Assembly (NCBI RefSeq): GCF_008728195.1
Contig: NZ_CP031598.1
Coordinates: 1,240,001-1,304,000, forward strand
Length of the DNA stretch: 64,000 bases
Direction of reading: 5' to 3'
Source of the DNA: Roseovarius indicus
GTDB taxonomy: Bacteria > Pseudomonadota > Alphaproteobacteria > Rhodobacterales > Rhodobacteraceae
Shown here: positions 16,401-26,978 of the stretch, piece after piece
How the letters are laid out: every line of letters begins with the position of its first letter
How positions within the stretch are numbered: the first letter of the stretch is position 1
Notes under the pieces: generated by a model
Told to the model about the DNA's origin: nothing
Databases searched by the model: none
What the model saw: only the letters and a program-made list of their open reading frames with translations
Position numbers and translations under genes: made by a program

Positions 16401-16417
16401 TCGTCGGTTGCGACGAT
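16401..16417. promoter_or_regulatory. TCGTCG-N4-CGACGA palindrome, site B
   Basis: TCGTCGGTTGCGACGAT begins 10 bp after the kinase stop and ends 65 bp before the thiolase ATG. It is identical to site A over 20 bp. Position suggests an activator site for an internal promoter driving the thiolase-to-TRAP segment. Confidence 0.6.
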
Positions 16418-16482
16418 CCGGGCAGGCCGCCCACATGACAGTGTGGCCAAGCAATATCTGAAGACCAGAAGGGAGGGGGCGG

Positions 16483-17658
16483 ATGCCAGACGCCTATATC
16501 GTAGCCGCGAAACGCACGGCCGGCGGCCGCCGGAAGGGCGCGCTTTCGGGGTGGCACCCGGCAGACCTCGCGGCACAGGTCGTCGACCATCTCGTCGACC
16601 TCACCGGCGCCGACCCGGAAACCATCGACGACGTCATCGTCGGCTGCGTCGGGCAGGCGGGCGAGCAGAGCTTCAACATCGGCCGCAACGTGGTGCTGGC
16701 CTCCTCGCTGCCCGAAACCGTGCCGGGCACCTCGGTCGACCGGCAATGCGGCTCCTCCCAGCAGGCCCTGCACTTCGCGGCCCAGGCCGTCATGTCGGGC
16801 ACGCAGGATATCGTGATCGCCGCCGGCGTCGAAAGCATGACCCGCGTGCCCATGGGCTTGCCATATACCCTGCCCAAGAAGAACGGGCTCGGCACCTACA
16901 TCTCCCCCAACATGCAGGCGCGCTACCCCGGCATCGAGTTCAGCCAGTTTGACGGCGCCGAAACCATCGCCCGCAAATACGGCTTTTCCCGCGAACGGCT
17001 TGACGCCTTCGCCCGGCAAAGCCACGAGCGCGCGGCCCAGGCCACCGACCGTGGCCAATTCGAGGACGAGATCCTGCCGGTCGAAATTCGCCCCTTCGAA
17101 GGCGAGTCGGAGGGCATGCACGTCCGCGACGAGGGCATTCGCGCCGACACCACGCTGGAGGGGCTCGCAGGGCTCGACCCTATCGTCGAGGGCGGGCTTC
17201 TGACCGCCGGCAATGCCAGCCAGATGTGCGACGGCGCATCGGCGGTCATGGTGGTGAACGAGGCCGGGCTCAAGGCCCTGGGCGTCGAGCCGTTGGCACG
17301 CATCCACCACATGAGCGTCCATGGCGGCGACCCGGTCGTCATGCTGGAAACCCCGATCGAGGCCACCCGCCGGGCGCTGGCCAAGGCGGGCATGACACTG
17401 GACCAGATCGACCTCTTCGAGGTGAACGAGGCCTTCGCACCCATCCCGCTCGCCTTCATCGAGGCGCTGGGCGCCGATCCCTCCAAGGTCAACGTGCGCG
17501 GCGGGGCCATCGCCCTCGGCCACCCGCTCGGCGCCACCGGCACCAAGCTGATGGCGACGCTCGTGCACGCGCTTCGGAAACGCGACGCACGCTTCGGCCT
17601 GCAAACCATGTGCGAAGGCGGCGGCCTCGCCAACGTCACCGTGGTGGAGCGCCTGTAA
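16483..17658 (+). CDS. Acetyl-CoA C-acyltransferase (thiolase)
   Basis: Thiolase, 391 aa, full length. It cleaves a 3-ketoacyl-CoA with CoA to acetyl-CoA and a shortened acyl-CoA. The complete catalytic set is visible: nucleophile Cys89 in SVDRQCGSSQQAL, the GGAIALGHPLGATG histidine segment, and the second cysteine in TMCEGGGLANVTVVE. ATG 16483 follows GGGAGGGGG. The stop overlaps the next ATG by 1 bp, so it is co-transcribed with the enoyl-CoA hydratase, flavoprotein and TRAP genes. Confidence 0.92.
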   Translation: MPDAYIVAAKRTAGGRRKGALSGWHPADLAAQVVDHLVDLTGADPETIDDVIVGCVGQAGEQSFNIGRNVVLASSLPETVPGTSVDRQCGSSQQALHFAAQAVMSGTQDIVIAAGVESMTRVPMGLPYTLPKKNGLGTYISPNMQARYPGIEFSQFDGAETIARKYGFSRERLDAFARQSHERAAQATDRGQFEDEILPVEIRPFEGESEGMHVRDEGIRADTTLEGLAGLDPIVEGGLLTAGNASQMCDGASAVMVVNEAGLKALGVEPLARIHHMSVHGGDPVVMLETPIEATRRALAKAGMTLDQIDLFEVNEAFAPIPLAFIEALGADPSKVNVRGGAIALGHPLGATGTKLMATLVHALRKRDARFGLQTMCEGGGLANVTVVERL

Positions 17659-18464
17659 TGGCGGCCCCAACCCTGATCGAGCTCTCGACCGAGGGCAACG
17701 TGGCCGTCCTCACGCTCGCCAACGAGGCGACGCGCAACGCCCTCACCGTGGCGATGCAGCGCGAACTGCTCGACGCGCTCGACCGGATCGCGGCGGATGA
17801 CGCGATCCACGCCGTGGTGCTCACGGGGCAGGGCAGGGGCTTCTGCTCGGGCGCCGAGCTTGGCGGCTTGAAACCCGAGGGCGACGAGACCCTGGGCCAA
17901 ACCGTGGCCCGCCAGATGGACGAGACGACCCACCCCCTGATGGAACGCCTGCGCAACTTCGACAAGCCGGTGATCGCGGCGGTAAACGGCGCGGCGGCGG
18001 GCATGGGCGCCAGCCTCGCGCTCGCCTGCGACATGGTCGTGGCCGCCGAAACCGCCTTCTTCGTCTTCCCCTTCGCGCCCAATCTCGGGCTGGTTCCCGA
18101 TTGCGGCGCGACATGGCACCTGGCCCGCCGCCTTGGTCCGGCGCGGGCGATGACCCTCGCGCTGACAGGCGAACGCCTGCCGGCTGCCACCGCGGCCTCC
18201 ATCGGCCTCATCGCCGAGTCCGTCGACCCGGCCAGGCTCCACACCCGCGCCGTCGAACTCGCCACCGCCGCCGGCGCCGCGCCGCCGCACATGGTGGCCG
18301 AGCTTCGCGCCGCCTTCGATGCCGCACTCGCTTCCGATTTCTCTACCCAGCTGGAATATGAACGCCAGCGGCAGAAGGAACTGCTCGACGGCGCCGCTTT
18401 CGCCGAAGGCACCGCCGCCTTCCTCGAAAAACGCAAACCCGATTTCCGAAAGGCCGGCACATGA
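17658..18464 (+). CDS. Enoyl-CoA hydratase/isomerase family protein, PaaG-like
   Basis: Crotonase-fold protein, 268 aa. The first oxyanion-hole segment is GQGRGFCSGAELGG (about residues 56-69) and the second NGAAAGMGASLALACD. The two glutamates that catalyse water addition in classical hydratases are not at their usual places. Instead it reads FAPNLGLVPDCGATWHL, the GLVPD pattern seen in PaaG-type isomerases. An isomerase moving a 3,4-double bond to the 2,3-position is therefore at least as likely as a hydratase, which would fit the proposed 4-hydroxy acid route. The ATG at 17658 overlaps the thiolase stop. Confidence 0.85.
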   Translation: MAAPTLIELSTEGNVAVLTLANEATRNALTVAMQRELLDALDRIAADDAIHAVVLTGQGRGFCSGAELGGLKPEGDETLGQTVARQMDETTHPLMERLRNFDKPVIAAVNGAAAGMGASLALACDMVVAAETAFFVFPFAPNLGLVPDCGATWHLARRLGPARAMTLALTGERLPAATAASIGLIAESVDPARLHTRAVELATAAGAAPPHMVAELRAAFDAALASDFSTQLEYERQRQKELLDGAAFAEGTAAFLEKRKPDFRKAGT

Positions 18465-19432
18465 CCAACCGCCTGACCGACATGCTGGGCATTCGCTACC
18501 CGATCGTACAGGGCGGCATGCAATGGGTGGGTTACGCCGAGATGGCCGCCGCCGTGTCGAACGCGGGCGGCCTCGGCACCCTCACAGCCCTGTCGCAACC
18601 CGACCCCGACGCACTCTCAAAGGAAATCGCCCGCACGCGCGAGATGACCGATGCGCCCTTCGCGGTGAACCTCACGGTGCTGCCTTCCATTAACCCGCCG
18701 CCCTATGCCGAGTATGTCGACGCCATCGTCGAAAGCGGCGTGAAGATCGTCGAGACCGCCGGCCAGTCGCCGCGCGAATTCGTCGAGACCTTCAAGGCCA
18801 ACGATATCCGCATCCTGCACAAATGCACCCAGGTCCGCCACGCCCTCTCGGCCCAGAAATCCGGCGTCGACGTGATCTCGATAGACGGTTTCGAATGCGC
18901 CGGCCACCCGGGCGAAAAGGACATTCCCAACCTGCTGCTGGTGCCGCTCGCAGTGCGGGCGCTCGACATCCCCGTAATCGCCTCGGGCGGCATCGGCGAG
19001 GGCCGGGGCCTTGCCGCCGCGATGGCCATGGGCGCCGACGGCATCAACATGGGCACCCGCTTCTGCGCCACGAAAGAGGCGCCGATCCACGACAACATCA
19101 AGCGCGCGCTGGTCGAGGCCACCGAGCATGACACCCGCCTGATCTTCCGCACCATGAACAACACCGCACGGGTTCTCGCCAACGCCATCTCCGACGAGGT
19201 GGTCGCCACCGAACGGCGCGAGGGCGGCTGCGAGTTCAAGGATATCCGCCACCTCGTCGCCGGCCAGCGCGGCAAGGCGGCGCTGGAGGCGGGCGAGGTC
19301 GACAACGGTGTCATCACCGCCGGGCCGGTGATCGGCCTGATCGACGACATCCCAAGCTGCGCCGAACTGATCGAGCGCATGATGGAGGAGGCCCGCCGCC
19401 ACCTGCGCGACGGGCTCGCGGCGCTCGTGTAA
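18461..19432 (+). CDS. Nitronate monooxygenase / 2-nitropropane dioxygenase family flavoprotein
   Basis: FMN-binding TIM-barrel protein, 323 aa. N-terminal RYPIVQGGMQWVGYAEMAAAVSNAGGLG is the family signature; a landmark inside it is VQGGMQWVG at about residues 11-19. The conserved histidine region is GFECAGHPGEKD, and the FMN phosphate site is SGGIGEGRGLAAAMAMGADG-like. Members include nitronate monooxygenases and FabK-type enoyl reductases, so inside a beta-oxidation operon an enoyl-CoA-related reductase role cannot be excluded. The ATG overlaps the upstream stop by 4 bp. Confidence 0.85.
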   Translation: MTNRLTDMLGIRYPIVQGGMQWVGYAEMAAAVSNAGGLGTLTALSQPDPDALSKEIARTREMTDAPFAVNLTVLPSINPPPYAEYVDAIVESGVKIVETAGQSPREFVETFKANDIRILHKCTQVRHALSAQKSGVDVISIDGFECAGHPGEKDIPNLLLVPLAVRALDIPVIASGGIGEGRGLAAAMAMGADGINMGTRFCATKEAPIHDNIKRALVEATEHDTRLIFRTMNNTARVLANAISDEVVATERREGGCEFKDIRHLVAGQRGKAALEAGEVDNGVITAGPVIGLIDDIPSCAELIERMMEEARRHLRDGLAALV

Positions 19433-19454
19433 AGCGCGCCGGAAGGGAGGAGAC

Positions 19455-19997
19455 ATGAAGAGTTTCGGACGCGGGATCGACCGGCTCACCCGGGCGCTCG
19501 TCTTGCTGGGCGGGGTCTGCGTGGCGCTGATGATGCTGCACGTCACCGCCGAGATCGTGCTGCGCGCCACGCTGAACATGCCGCTGCCGGGCACCATCAC
19601 CATCGTCGCCAACTACTACATGATCGTCGCGGCCTTCGCACCGCTGGCGCTTCTCGAACAGCGCAACGAACATATCTCGGTCGACATCTTCACCGCCGCC
19701 ATGCCCGCGTTTATGCAGCGTATCATCGAGATCGCCGTGCGCGCCCTGACGGCGGCAGTCCTGTCGCTGCTGGCGGCCCGTACCTGGACCGAAGCCCTCT
19801 CCAAGGCCGATATCGGCGCCTCGGTCACGCAAGGCTCCTCCTCGATCCCGGTCTGGCCCGCCTATTTCGTGCTGCCCGTCGGAGCGGCGGCCATGGCGCT
19901 GGTCGCGGCGATCCGCATGGTCGAGGCGGCGACGCGCACTGATCTCGGCCTCCCCGACAGCCACGAGGCCCTGATGGCACAGGAGCGGGCGGAATGA
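19455..19997 (+). CDS. TRAP transporter small permease (DctQ-like)
   Basis: Four-helix inner-membrane subunit of a tripartite ATP-independent periplasmic transporter, 180 aa. Hydrophobic segments lie at about 15-38, 52-72, 92-112 and 135-155, and the conserved LEQRNEHISVDIFT motif follows helix 2. The start ATG is preceded by GGGAGGAG. It overlaps the large permease by 4 bp. This first TRAP set is inside the acyl-CoA degradation block, so it likely imports the carboxylate that is degraded there. Confidence 0.9.
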   Translation: MKSFGRGIDRLTRALVLLGGVCVALMMLHVTAEIVLRATLNMPLPGTITIVANYYMIVAAFAPLALLEQRNEHISVDIFTAAMPAFMQRIIEIAVRALTAAVLSLLAARTWTEALSKADIGASVTQGSSSIPVWPAYFVLPVGAAAMALVAAIRMVEAATRTDLGLPDSHEALMAQERAE

Positions 19998-21298
19998 GCG
20001 ACGTAGGCATCGGTTTCACGGGGCTCGGCATCCTGCTTCTCCTCCTCGCCCTGCGCACGCCGATCGGCGTGGCGCTCATGTCGGTCTCCTTCACCGGGCT
20101 CTGGGTGCTGATGGGCTGGCGCGTGGCCTGGGGCTCGCTCGGCACGCTGCCCTACCAGTTCGCGGCCAACTGGGTGCTATCCTCCGTGCCGATGTTCCTC
20201 CTGCTGGGCTTCATCTGCTACCACACCCGGCTGACCGAGGGGCTTTTCGCGGCGGCGCGGCTCTGGCTCGGGCGCTTGCCCGGGGGCCTGGGCGTCGCGG
20301 CCATCGCGGGCTCGGCCGGCTTTGCCGCCGTCTCCGGCTCCTCGATTGCCTGCTCGGCCACAATGGGCCGGATCGCGGTGCCGGAAATGGTCAAGGGCCG
20401 CTACGACCCGGGCTTCGCCACCGGCATCGTCGCCGTGGCGGGCACCATCGGGGCGCTGATCCCGCCCTCGATCATCATGATCCTCTTCGGCATCGTCGCC
20501 CAGGAAAGCATCGCGGCGCTCTTCCTCGCGGGCATCGCGGCAGGGCTCATCACCACGCTCGCCTATGTCATCCTCGTTATCGTGCGCGTCCGCCTGAACC
20601 CCTCGCTCGCCCCGCCGGCCGAGGTCACCGCCACAAGGCGCGAGAAGATCGCCGCGCTGCGCGACACCTGGCCCATCGTCGCCACCATGATCGGCATCTT
20701 CGCCGGCCTCTTCGGCGGCATCTTCACCCCGACCGAAGCCGGCGCCGTGGGCGCGGCGCTGGCCACACTGGTGGCGGTCCTCAAGCGCAGCTTCACCTGG
20801 GCCCGCTTCCGGGCGGCCGTGTCCGAAACGCTGATGGCCACCGGCATGCTGCTCTTCGTCGCCATCGGCGCCAGCCTGCTGACCCGCTTCCTCGCCCTTT
20901 CAGGCGCCTCCGACGCGCTCTCCTCCGTCCTGATCGGCACCGACGTGCCCTTCGCCGTGATGATGCTCGGGCTGGTGCTGGTCTATCTGCTGCTGGGCAT
21001 GTTCCTCGAACCCATCGGCGCCATGCTCCTGACGCTGCCCATCGTGCTGCCGGTGATCGACGCCTACGGCATGTCGGTGATCCTTTTCGGCGTGATCCTG
21101 ACCAAGCTGCTGGAAATCGGCATGCTCACGCCCCCCGTCGGCATGAACGTCTTCGTCATCAAGAGCGTGGTCGGCAACCTTGTCCCGATCCAGACGATCT
21201 TCCGCAACGTGGCGATCTTCATCGCGGTCGACCTGGTTATCGTGGCCCTGCTCCTGGCGGTCCCGGCGCTCGCACTCTGGCTTCCCGGCCTGCTCTGA
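19994..21298 (+). CDS. TRAP transporter large permease (DctM-like)
   Basis: Large ion-coupled permease subunit of the TRAP transporter, 434 aa, normal length, with about twelve hydrophobic segments. DctM signatures are VPMFLLLGFI, GSAGFAAVSGSSIACSATMGRIAVPEM (landmark SGSSIACSAT near residue 115), GTIGALIPPSIIMILFGI and FTPTEAGAVGA, plus LTPPVGMNVFV near the end. Its final base of stop codon is also the first base of palindrome site C. Confidence 0.92.
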   Translation: MSDVGIGFTGLGILLLLLALRTPIGVALMSVSFTGLWVLMGWRVAWGSLGTLPYQFAANWVLSSVPMFLLLGFICYHTRLTEGLFAAARLWLGRLPGGLGVAAIAGSAGFAAVSGSSIACSATMGRIAVPEMVKGRYDPGFATGIVAVAGTIGALIPPSIIMILFGIVAQESIAALFLAGIAAGLITTLAYVILVIVRVRLNPSLAPPAEVTATRREKIAALRDTWPIVATMIGIFAGLFGGIFTPTEAGAVGAALATLVAVLKRSFTWARFRAAVSETLMATGMLLFVAIGASLLTRFLALSGASDALSSVLIGTDVPFAVMMLGLVLVYLLLGMFLEPIGAMLLTLPIVLPVIDAYGMSVILFGVILTKLLEIGMLTPPVGMNVFVIKSVVGNLVPIQTIFRNVAIFIAVDLVIVALLLAVPALALWLPGLL

Positions 21299-21314
21299 TC
21301 GTCGCAACCGACGA
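21298..21314. promoter_or_regulatory. TCGTCG-N4-CGACGA palindrome, site C (reverse orientation)
   Basis: ATCGTCGCAACCGACGA, the exact reverse complement of sites A and B. It overlaps the DctM stop codon and ends 75 bp before the DctP start. Probably an extra activator site boosting expression of the binding protein. Confidence 0.6.
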
Positions 21315-21389
21315 CGCGGCGCGCGCCCCGGCCCGCCAGACTGACCCTGACGATGCGAATCAGGCGTCGCTAAACCTCGGGAGGAAGAG

Positions 21390-22523
21390 ATGATCACCAG
21401 ACACACACTCGCGGCCAGCGTGCTGGCCCTGACGGCCGGCGCGGCCAGCGCCGACACCCTGACCTATGCCACCGGCTTTCCGCCGGGTTCAGACGCGGTG
21501 AAAGCCGCCGAAACCTATGCCGCGGCGATGGAGGAACATTCCGGCGGCGAGCTCGGCGTCAAGGTCTTCCCGATGTCGCTGCTCAGCTTCGCCGAAACCT
21601 CCTCGGGCCTGCGCGACGGGCTGGCCGATATCGGTTGGGTCGCCACCGCATACTTTCCCGCCGAATACCCGCATATCAACCTGATCGCCGAACTGTCGCT
21701 GCTGACCGCGGCGGATGACGTCGAGGGCGGCGAGGGGCTCGCCTATGCCGGCGCCATGGCCGAGTACATCTTCGGCGCCTGCGAAAGCTGCCGGGCAGAT
21801 TTCGCCGCGCAGAACCAGGTCTTCACCGGCGCCGCCTCGTCGACGCCCTATGGCCTGCAATGTACCGAAGCCGTGACCAGCCTCGACGACCTTCAGGGCA
21901 AGCGCCTCCGCGTCGCCGGTTCGCAATGGTCGCGCTGGGCCGGGTCGGTCGGGGCGACGGCGGTGTCACTGCCGCTCAACGAGGTCTACGAGGGCCTCAG
22001 CCAGGGTGTGATCGACTGCGTCATCACCTCCGCGCCCGAGATCACCAACATGGGCCTCATCGACGTGATCAAGGCGGTCGACATGTCGACGCCGGGCGGC
22101 GTTTACGCCGCGAACGGTCCGATCAACATGAACAGCGCCCGCTGGGCCGGTCTCAGCGACGCGGGCCGCGAGGCCGCCCTGCGCGCCGGCGCCGCCTTCG
22201 CCGCTGACGTCTCCTGGCGCTACGAGGAAGGCTCGGCGCGCTCGCTCGACGCGGCCAGGGAGAAGGGCGTCGAACTGACCGAGCCGGATGAGGGCCTGAC
22301 CAAGGCGACGGAAGATTTCATTGCGGCCGACGTGGACGCCATCGCCGAATATTATGCCAGCGAGCACGGCATCGAGAACGCCGCCGACATCGTCGCGGAA
22401 TTCCGACCGATCCTCGAGAAATGGATCGACCTGACCAAGGATGTGGGCTCCGCCGAAGAGCTGGAACAGCTCTACTGGGACGAGGTCTATTCCACCGTGG
22501 ACGCGTCGTCCTACGGGCAGTAA
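21390..22523 (+). CDS. TRAP transporter substrate-binding protein (DctP family)
   Basis: Periplasmic receptor of the first TRAP transporter, 377 aa. A Sec signal peptide spans about residues 1-21 (LAASVLALTAGAASA). DctP features are LRDGLADIGWV, the domain-linking LQGKRLRVAG with the ligand carboxylate-binding arginine region, and LPLNEVYEGLSQGVID. It contains two close cysteines (FGACESCRADF), unusual for DctP and possibly a disulfide. ATG 21390 follows GGGAGGAAGAG. The gene comes after the permeases rather than before them and has its own upstream palindrome. Confidence 0.9.
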   Translation: MITRHTLAASVLALTAGAASADTLTYATGFPPGSDAVKAAETYAAAMEEHSGGELGVKVFPMSLLSFAETSSGLRDGLADIGWVATAYFPAEYPHINLIAELSLLTAADDVEGGEGLAYAGAMAEYIFGACESCRADFAAQNQVFTGAASSTPYGLQCTEAVTSLDDLQGKRLRVAGSQWSRWAGSVGATAVSLPLNEVYEGLSQGVIDCVITSAPEITNMGLIDVIKAVDMSTPGGVYAANGPINMNSARWAGLSDAGREAALRAGAAFAADVSWRYEEGSARSLDAAREKGVELTEPDEGLTKATEDFIAADVDAIAEYYASEHGIENAADIVAEFRPILEKWIDLTKDVGSAEELEQLYWDEVYSTVDASSYGQ

Positions 22524-22544
22524 CCTCAACGCTGCAACACCGGC

Positions 22545-22575
22545 GGACCCGGCGGCCAGGAATGGCGCCGGGTCC
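22545..22575 (+). terminator. Hairpin terminator between dctP-like and regulator genes
   Basis: Ten-bp perfect stem (GGACCCGGCG / CGCCGGGTCC) with an 11-nt loop followed by GTCTT, 21 bp after the binding-protein stop. Likely separates the TRAP operon from the activator gene. Confidence 0.55.
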
Positions 22576-22612
22576 GTCTTGATGCGCAGGGGAGTGCGCA
22601 AGGGGGAACACG

Positions 22613-25315
22613 GTGTCGGATGGAAGTTACGCCCCGGCCAGGGGGCTGGGCCACAAGCTTGAAGCGCCCAAGGTCGGCGACGACGTGGTCGGGCGTGACG
22701 AGCATGTCCGCCGTCTCTGCGACGCCGAGGGCGCCAGGCTCATCCTCCTGCACGCGCCCTCGGGTTTCGGCAAGACCGTCGTCATGGCGCAGATCCTCGA
22801 CGAGATGCGCCGCCGCGGCTGCGCCTGCGGCTGGCTGACCCTCGACCGTGCCGACAACGACGCCTCGCGCCTCGTGACCGGCCTTCAGGCGGCCATCGAC
22901 CGGCTGGGCGCTACGCCCGGCACCCCGGCCGAAAGCGAAACCGGAAACGACGGCACCGCCATGGTCGAGCTTCTGGGCCGCGTCGCCGACCTCACCGAGC
23001 CCTTCGCGCTATTCCTCGACGATTTCGAAACCCTGCACGAGGATTCCGTGCTGACCCTGATCGCGCGGCTGATCCAGACCCTGCCGGCCCATGGCCGCCT
23101 GATCGTCGGCAGCCGCAAGATCCCCGACCTCCCCATGGCCCGCCTGCGCGCCACCGGCGAGATGCTCGAACTCGACATGCGCGCCCTCAGCTTCACGCGC
23201 GAGGAGACTGGCGCCTTCCTCGCCTCCGCCCGCGGCGTCGACCTGAACGAGGCCGACCAGACCCGCCTGCACAGCAAGACCGAAGGCTGGCCCGTGGCTC
23301 TCCGCCTGGCCTCGATCGTCCTCTCCGAAGCCCGCGATCAAAGCGGCTTCGTCCGCGATTTCTCCGGCTCCGACCGGCTGGTCTCTGACTTTCTCGCCGA
23401 GAACATCCTCGACACCCAGGACGCCGAAGTGCGCGAGTTCCTCCTGCGCACCAGCATCCTGCGCGCCCTCGAACCCCAGCTTTGCGAGGCGCTCGTGCCC
23501 GGCTGCGACGGTGCCGCGCTGCTGGAACGGCTCGCCGCCGCCAACGTGCTCCTCAACCGCATCGACGGCACCGCGCCGGTCTACCGCTTCCACTCGCTCT
23601 TCGCAGCTTACCTGCGCGCGCGGCTCGCCTCGCAGCACCCCGAAGAGCTGCCCCGCCTCCATACCGCCGCCATGGAATGGTACCTCGCCAACGACCGCCC
23701 CGTGCCCGCCATCGACCACGGGATCGAGGCACAGGCCATCGACCGCGTTCTCGCACTGGTGGGCGAGGTTGGCCAGGCCTGCCTCGAACAGGGCCGCATC
23801 CGCCTGCTGACCCGCTGGTTCGACATGCTGCCGGATGACCGCGTGGCCGACGAACCCCGCCTCTGCCTGATGAAGGCCTGGGCCTATTGCTTCACCCGCG
23901 GCCCGCGAGAAGCCGCTGCCGTGCTCGACGCCAACCGGCTCGAGGCCGAGGCCGGAGAGGTCGGGGCAGAAGCGCTCTCCATCCGCACCATGATCCGCGC
24001 CATGAGCGACGATTTCCGCGGCGCCGCCGAGATCGGCCGCGAGGCGCTCGACCGCGCGGCCTGCTCCTCACGCTACAGCCGCACGGTGCTGGCCAACTGC
24101 ATGGCCAACGCCTTCTCGGTGCTCGGCGCCCCCGACGCCGCGCTCGAAAACCTTGACGAGGCCCGCGCCGAGCTCGGCGGACCCGAGGACGCCTTCAACA
24201 CCATGTACTCCGAATCCGTCCAGGGTCTCATCGACCTTCAGGAAAACCGCTTCCGCGAGGCCAAGGCCCGCTTCCGCCTGGCCGCCTCCGCCCGCCGCTC
24301 CGACGACCGCCGCCGCTTCAACGGCAATGCCTGGGCCGGGGTGCCGCTGGCCTGCGTCCGCTACGAGGAAGACGCCCAGGACGAGGCGGAGCACCTGTTG
24401 CAGGTCTTCCTGCCCATCGTCCGCGATGTCAGCCTCCCCGATCACCTGATCCTCAGCCACGTCACCCTGTCGCGCATCGCCTTCTGGCACGGGCAGGTCG
24501 ACCACGCCTTCCGCTACCTGGCCGAGTTGGAACAGGTCGGCCAGCGCCGCCGCCTTGACCGCGTGGTCGCCGGCGCCCGGCTGGAACGCACCCGGCTCTA
24601 CCTGCGGCAGGGCAACCTTTCGGCGGCCCGCCACCAGATCGACCGCGCCCGCAACAATGCCCTGTGGGAGGAGGTCCGCGACCTGCGCCTGCCGGCCAAT
24701 GACCTCGACACCCGCGACATCACCGAGGCGCGCGTGCTGCTCGCAGAGGGGCGCGCCTCCGAAGCGCTCGACATCCTCGACGCCGAAAGCGCTGCCGCCG
24801 AACCGCGCCACCGCCGTCGCCGCCTTCTGGTCCTGGACTTCCTGCGCGCCGCCGCGCTCCTGCGCCTCGGCGAAACCGGCCGCGCCCGCGAAACCGCGGG
24901 CAACGCCCTGCGCATCGCGGCGCGCGAAGGCTACCGCCGGCTGATCCTCGACGAGGGCGAGCCCGTCGCCGACGCCATCCGCGCCTGGGCCGGCCCCGCG
25001 CTTTCCGGCGACCTGCCGCGCCGCGACCCGGTCTTCGCCGAATGGCTTCAGGCGCTCTCCGACGCGCTCGGCCCCGGCCACGCCGCCGGCAGCACCGAGG
25101 TCTCCCGCCACGCCCCCCTCGACCCGCTCACCAAGAAGGAACTGCAGATCCTGCGGCTTCTTTCCGAGGGCTATTCCAACGCCGCCATGGCCGAGAAACT
25201 CTTCGTCTCCGACAGCACCGTGCGCACCCACCTGCGCAACATCAACTCCAAGCTCGACACCGCCAGCCGCACCCAGGCCGTCGCCGCCGCCCGCCAGCTC
25301 GGCATCCTCGGCTGA
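22613..25315 (+). CDS. LuxR family ATP-dependent transcriptional activator (MalT/LAL type)
   Basis: Large STAND-class regulator, 900 aa, the usual MalT size. The N-terminal NTPase carries Walker A HAPSGFGKT (about residues 47-55) and a Walker B-like FALFLDDFE near 125-133. A long helical TPR-like middle (about 350-780) is the ligand-sensing region, and the C-terminal LuxR helix-turn-helix lies at about 838-895 (LTKKELQILRLLSEGYSN, VSDSTVRTHLRNINSKL). The GTG start at 22613 follows AAGGGGGAA. It sits in the middle of the acyl-CoA block, and the four TCGTCG palindromes surround it, so it is the likely activator of that regulon, probably responding to an acyl-CoA or the transported acid. Confidence 0.9.
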   Translation: MSDGSYAPARGLGHKLEAPKVGDDVVGRDEHVRRLCDAEGARLILLHAPSGFGKTVVMAQILDEMRRRGCACGWLTLDRADNDASRLVTGLQAAIDRLGATPGTPAESETGNDGTAMVELLGRVADLTEPFALFLDDFETLHEDSVLTLIARLIQTLPAHGRLIVGSRKIPDLPMARLRATGEMLELDMRALSFTREETGAFLASARGVDLNEADQTRLHSKTEGWPVALRLASIVLSEARDQSGFVRDFSGSDRLVSDFLAENILDTQDAEVREFLLRTSILRALEPQLCEALVPGCDGAALLERLAAANVLLNRIDGTAPVYRFHSLFAAYLRARLASQHPEELPRLHTAAMEWYLANDRPVPAIDHGIEAQAIDRVLALVGEVGQACLEQGRIRLLTRWFDMLPDDRVADEPRLCLMKAWAYCFTRGPREAAAVLDANRLEAEAGEVGAEALSIRTMIRAMSDDFRGAAEIGREALDRAACSSRYSRTVLANCMANAFSVLGAPDAALENLDEARAELGGPEDAFNTMYSESVQGLIDLQENRFREAKARFRLAASARRSDDRRRFNGNAWAGVPLACVRYEEDAQDEAEHLLQVFLPIVRDVSLPDHLILSHVTLSRIAFWHGQVDHAFRYLAELEQVGQRRRLDRVVAGARLERTRLYLRQGNLSAARHQIDRARNNALWEEVRDLRLPANDLDTRDITEARVLLAEGRASEALDILDAESAAAEPRHRRRRLLVLDFLRAAALLRLGETGRARETAGNALRIAAREGYRRLILDEGEPVADAIRAWAGPALSGDLPRRDPVFAEWLQALSDALGPGHAAGSTEVSRHAPLDPLTKKELQILRLLSEGYSNAAMAEKLFVSDSTVRTHLRNINSKLDTASRTQAVAAARQLGILG

Positions 25316-25317
25316 GA

Positions 25318-25335
25318 ATCGTCGGTAGCGACGAT
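25318..25335. promoter_or_regulatory. ATCGTCG-N4-CGACGAT palindrome, site D
   Basis: ATCGTCGGTAGCGACGAT, a perfect 7-bp inverted repeat around GTAG, 2 bp after the activator stop and 80 bp before the acyl-CoA ligase ATG. It differs from sites A-C by one base in the spacer. Spacing to the start codon resembles sites B and C. Confidence 0.62.
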
Positions 25336-25415
25336 GTTGCGCCGCCCCGCCCGGGGGTAGGTGTTGGGCCAAGGCCGGAGGAGACGTATCACGTGGGCCC
25401 TGAAGGGAGGATGCC

Positions 25416-26969
<1,554 letters not shown>

Positions 26970-26978
26970 GGAGACCCC

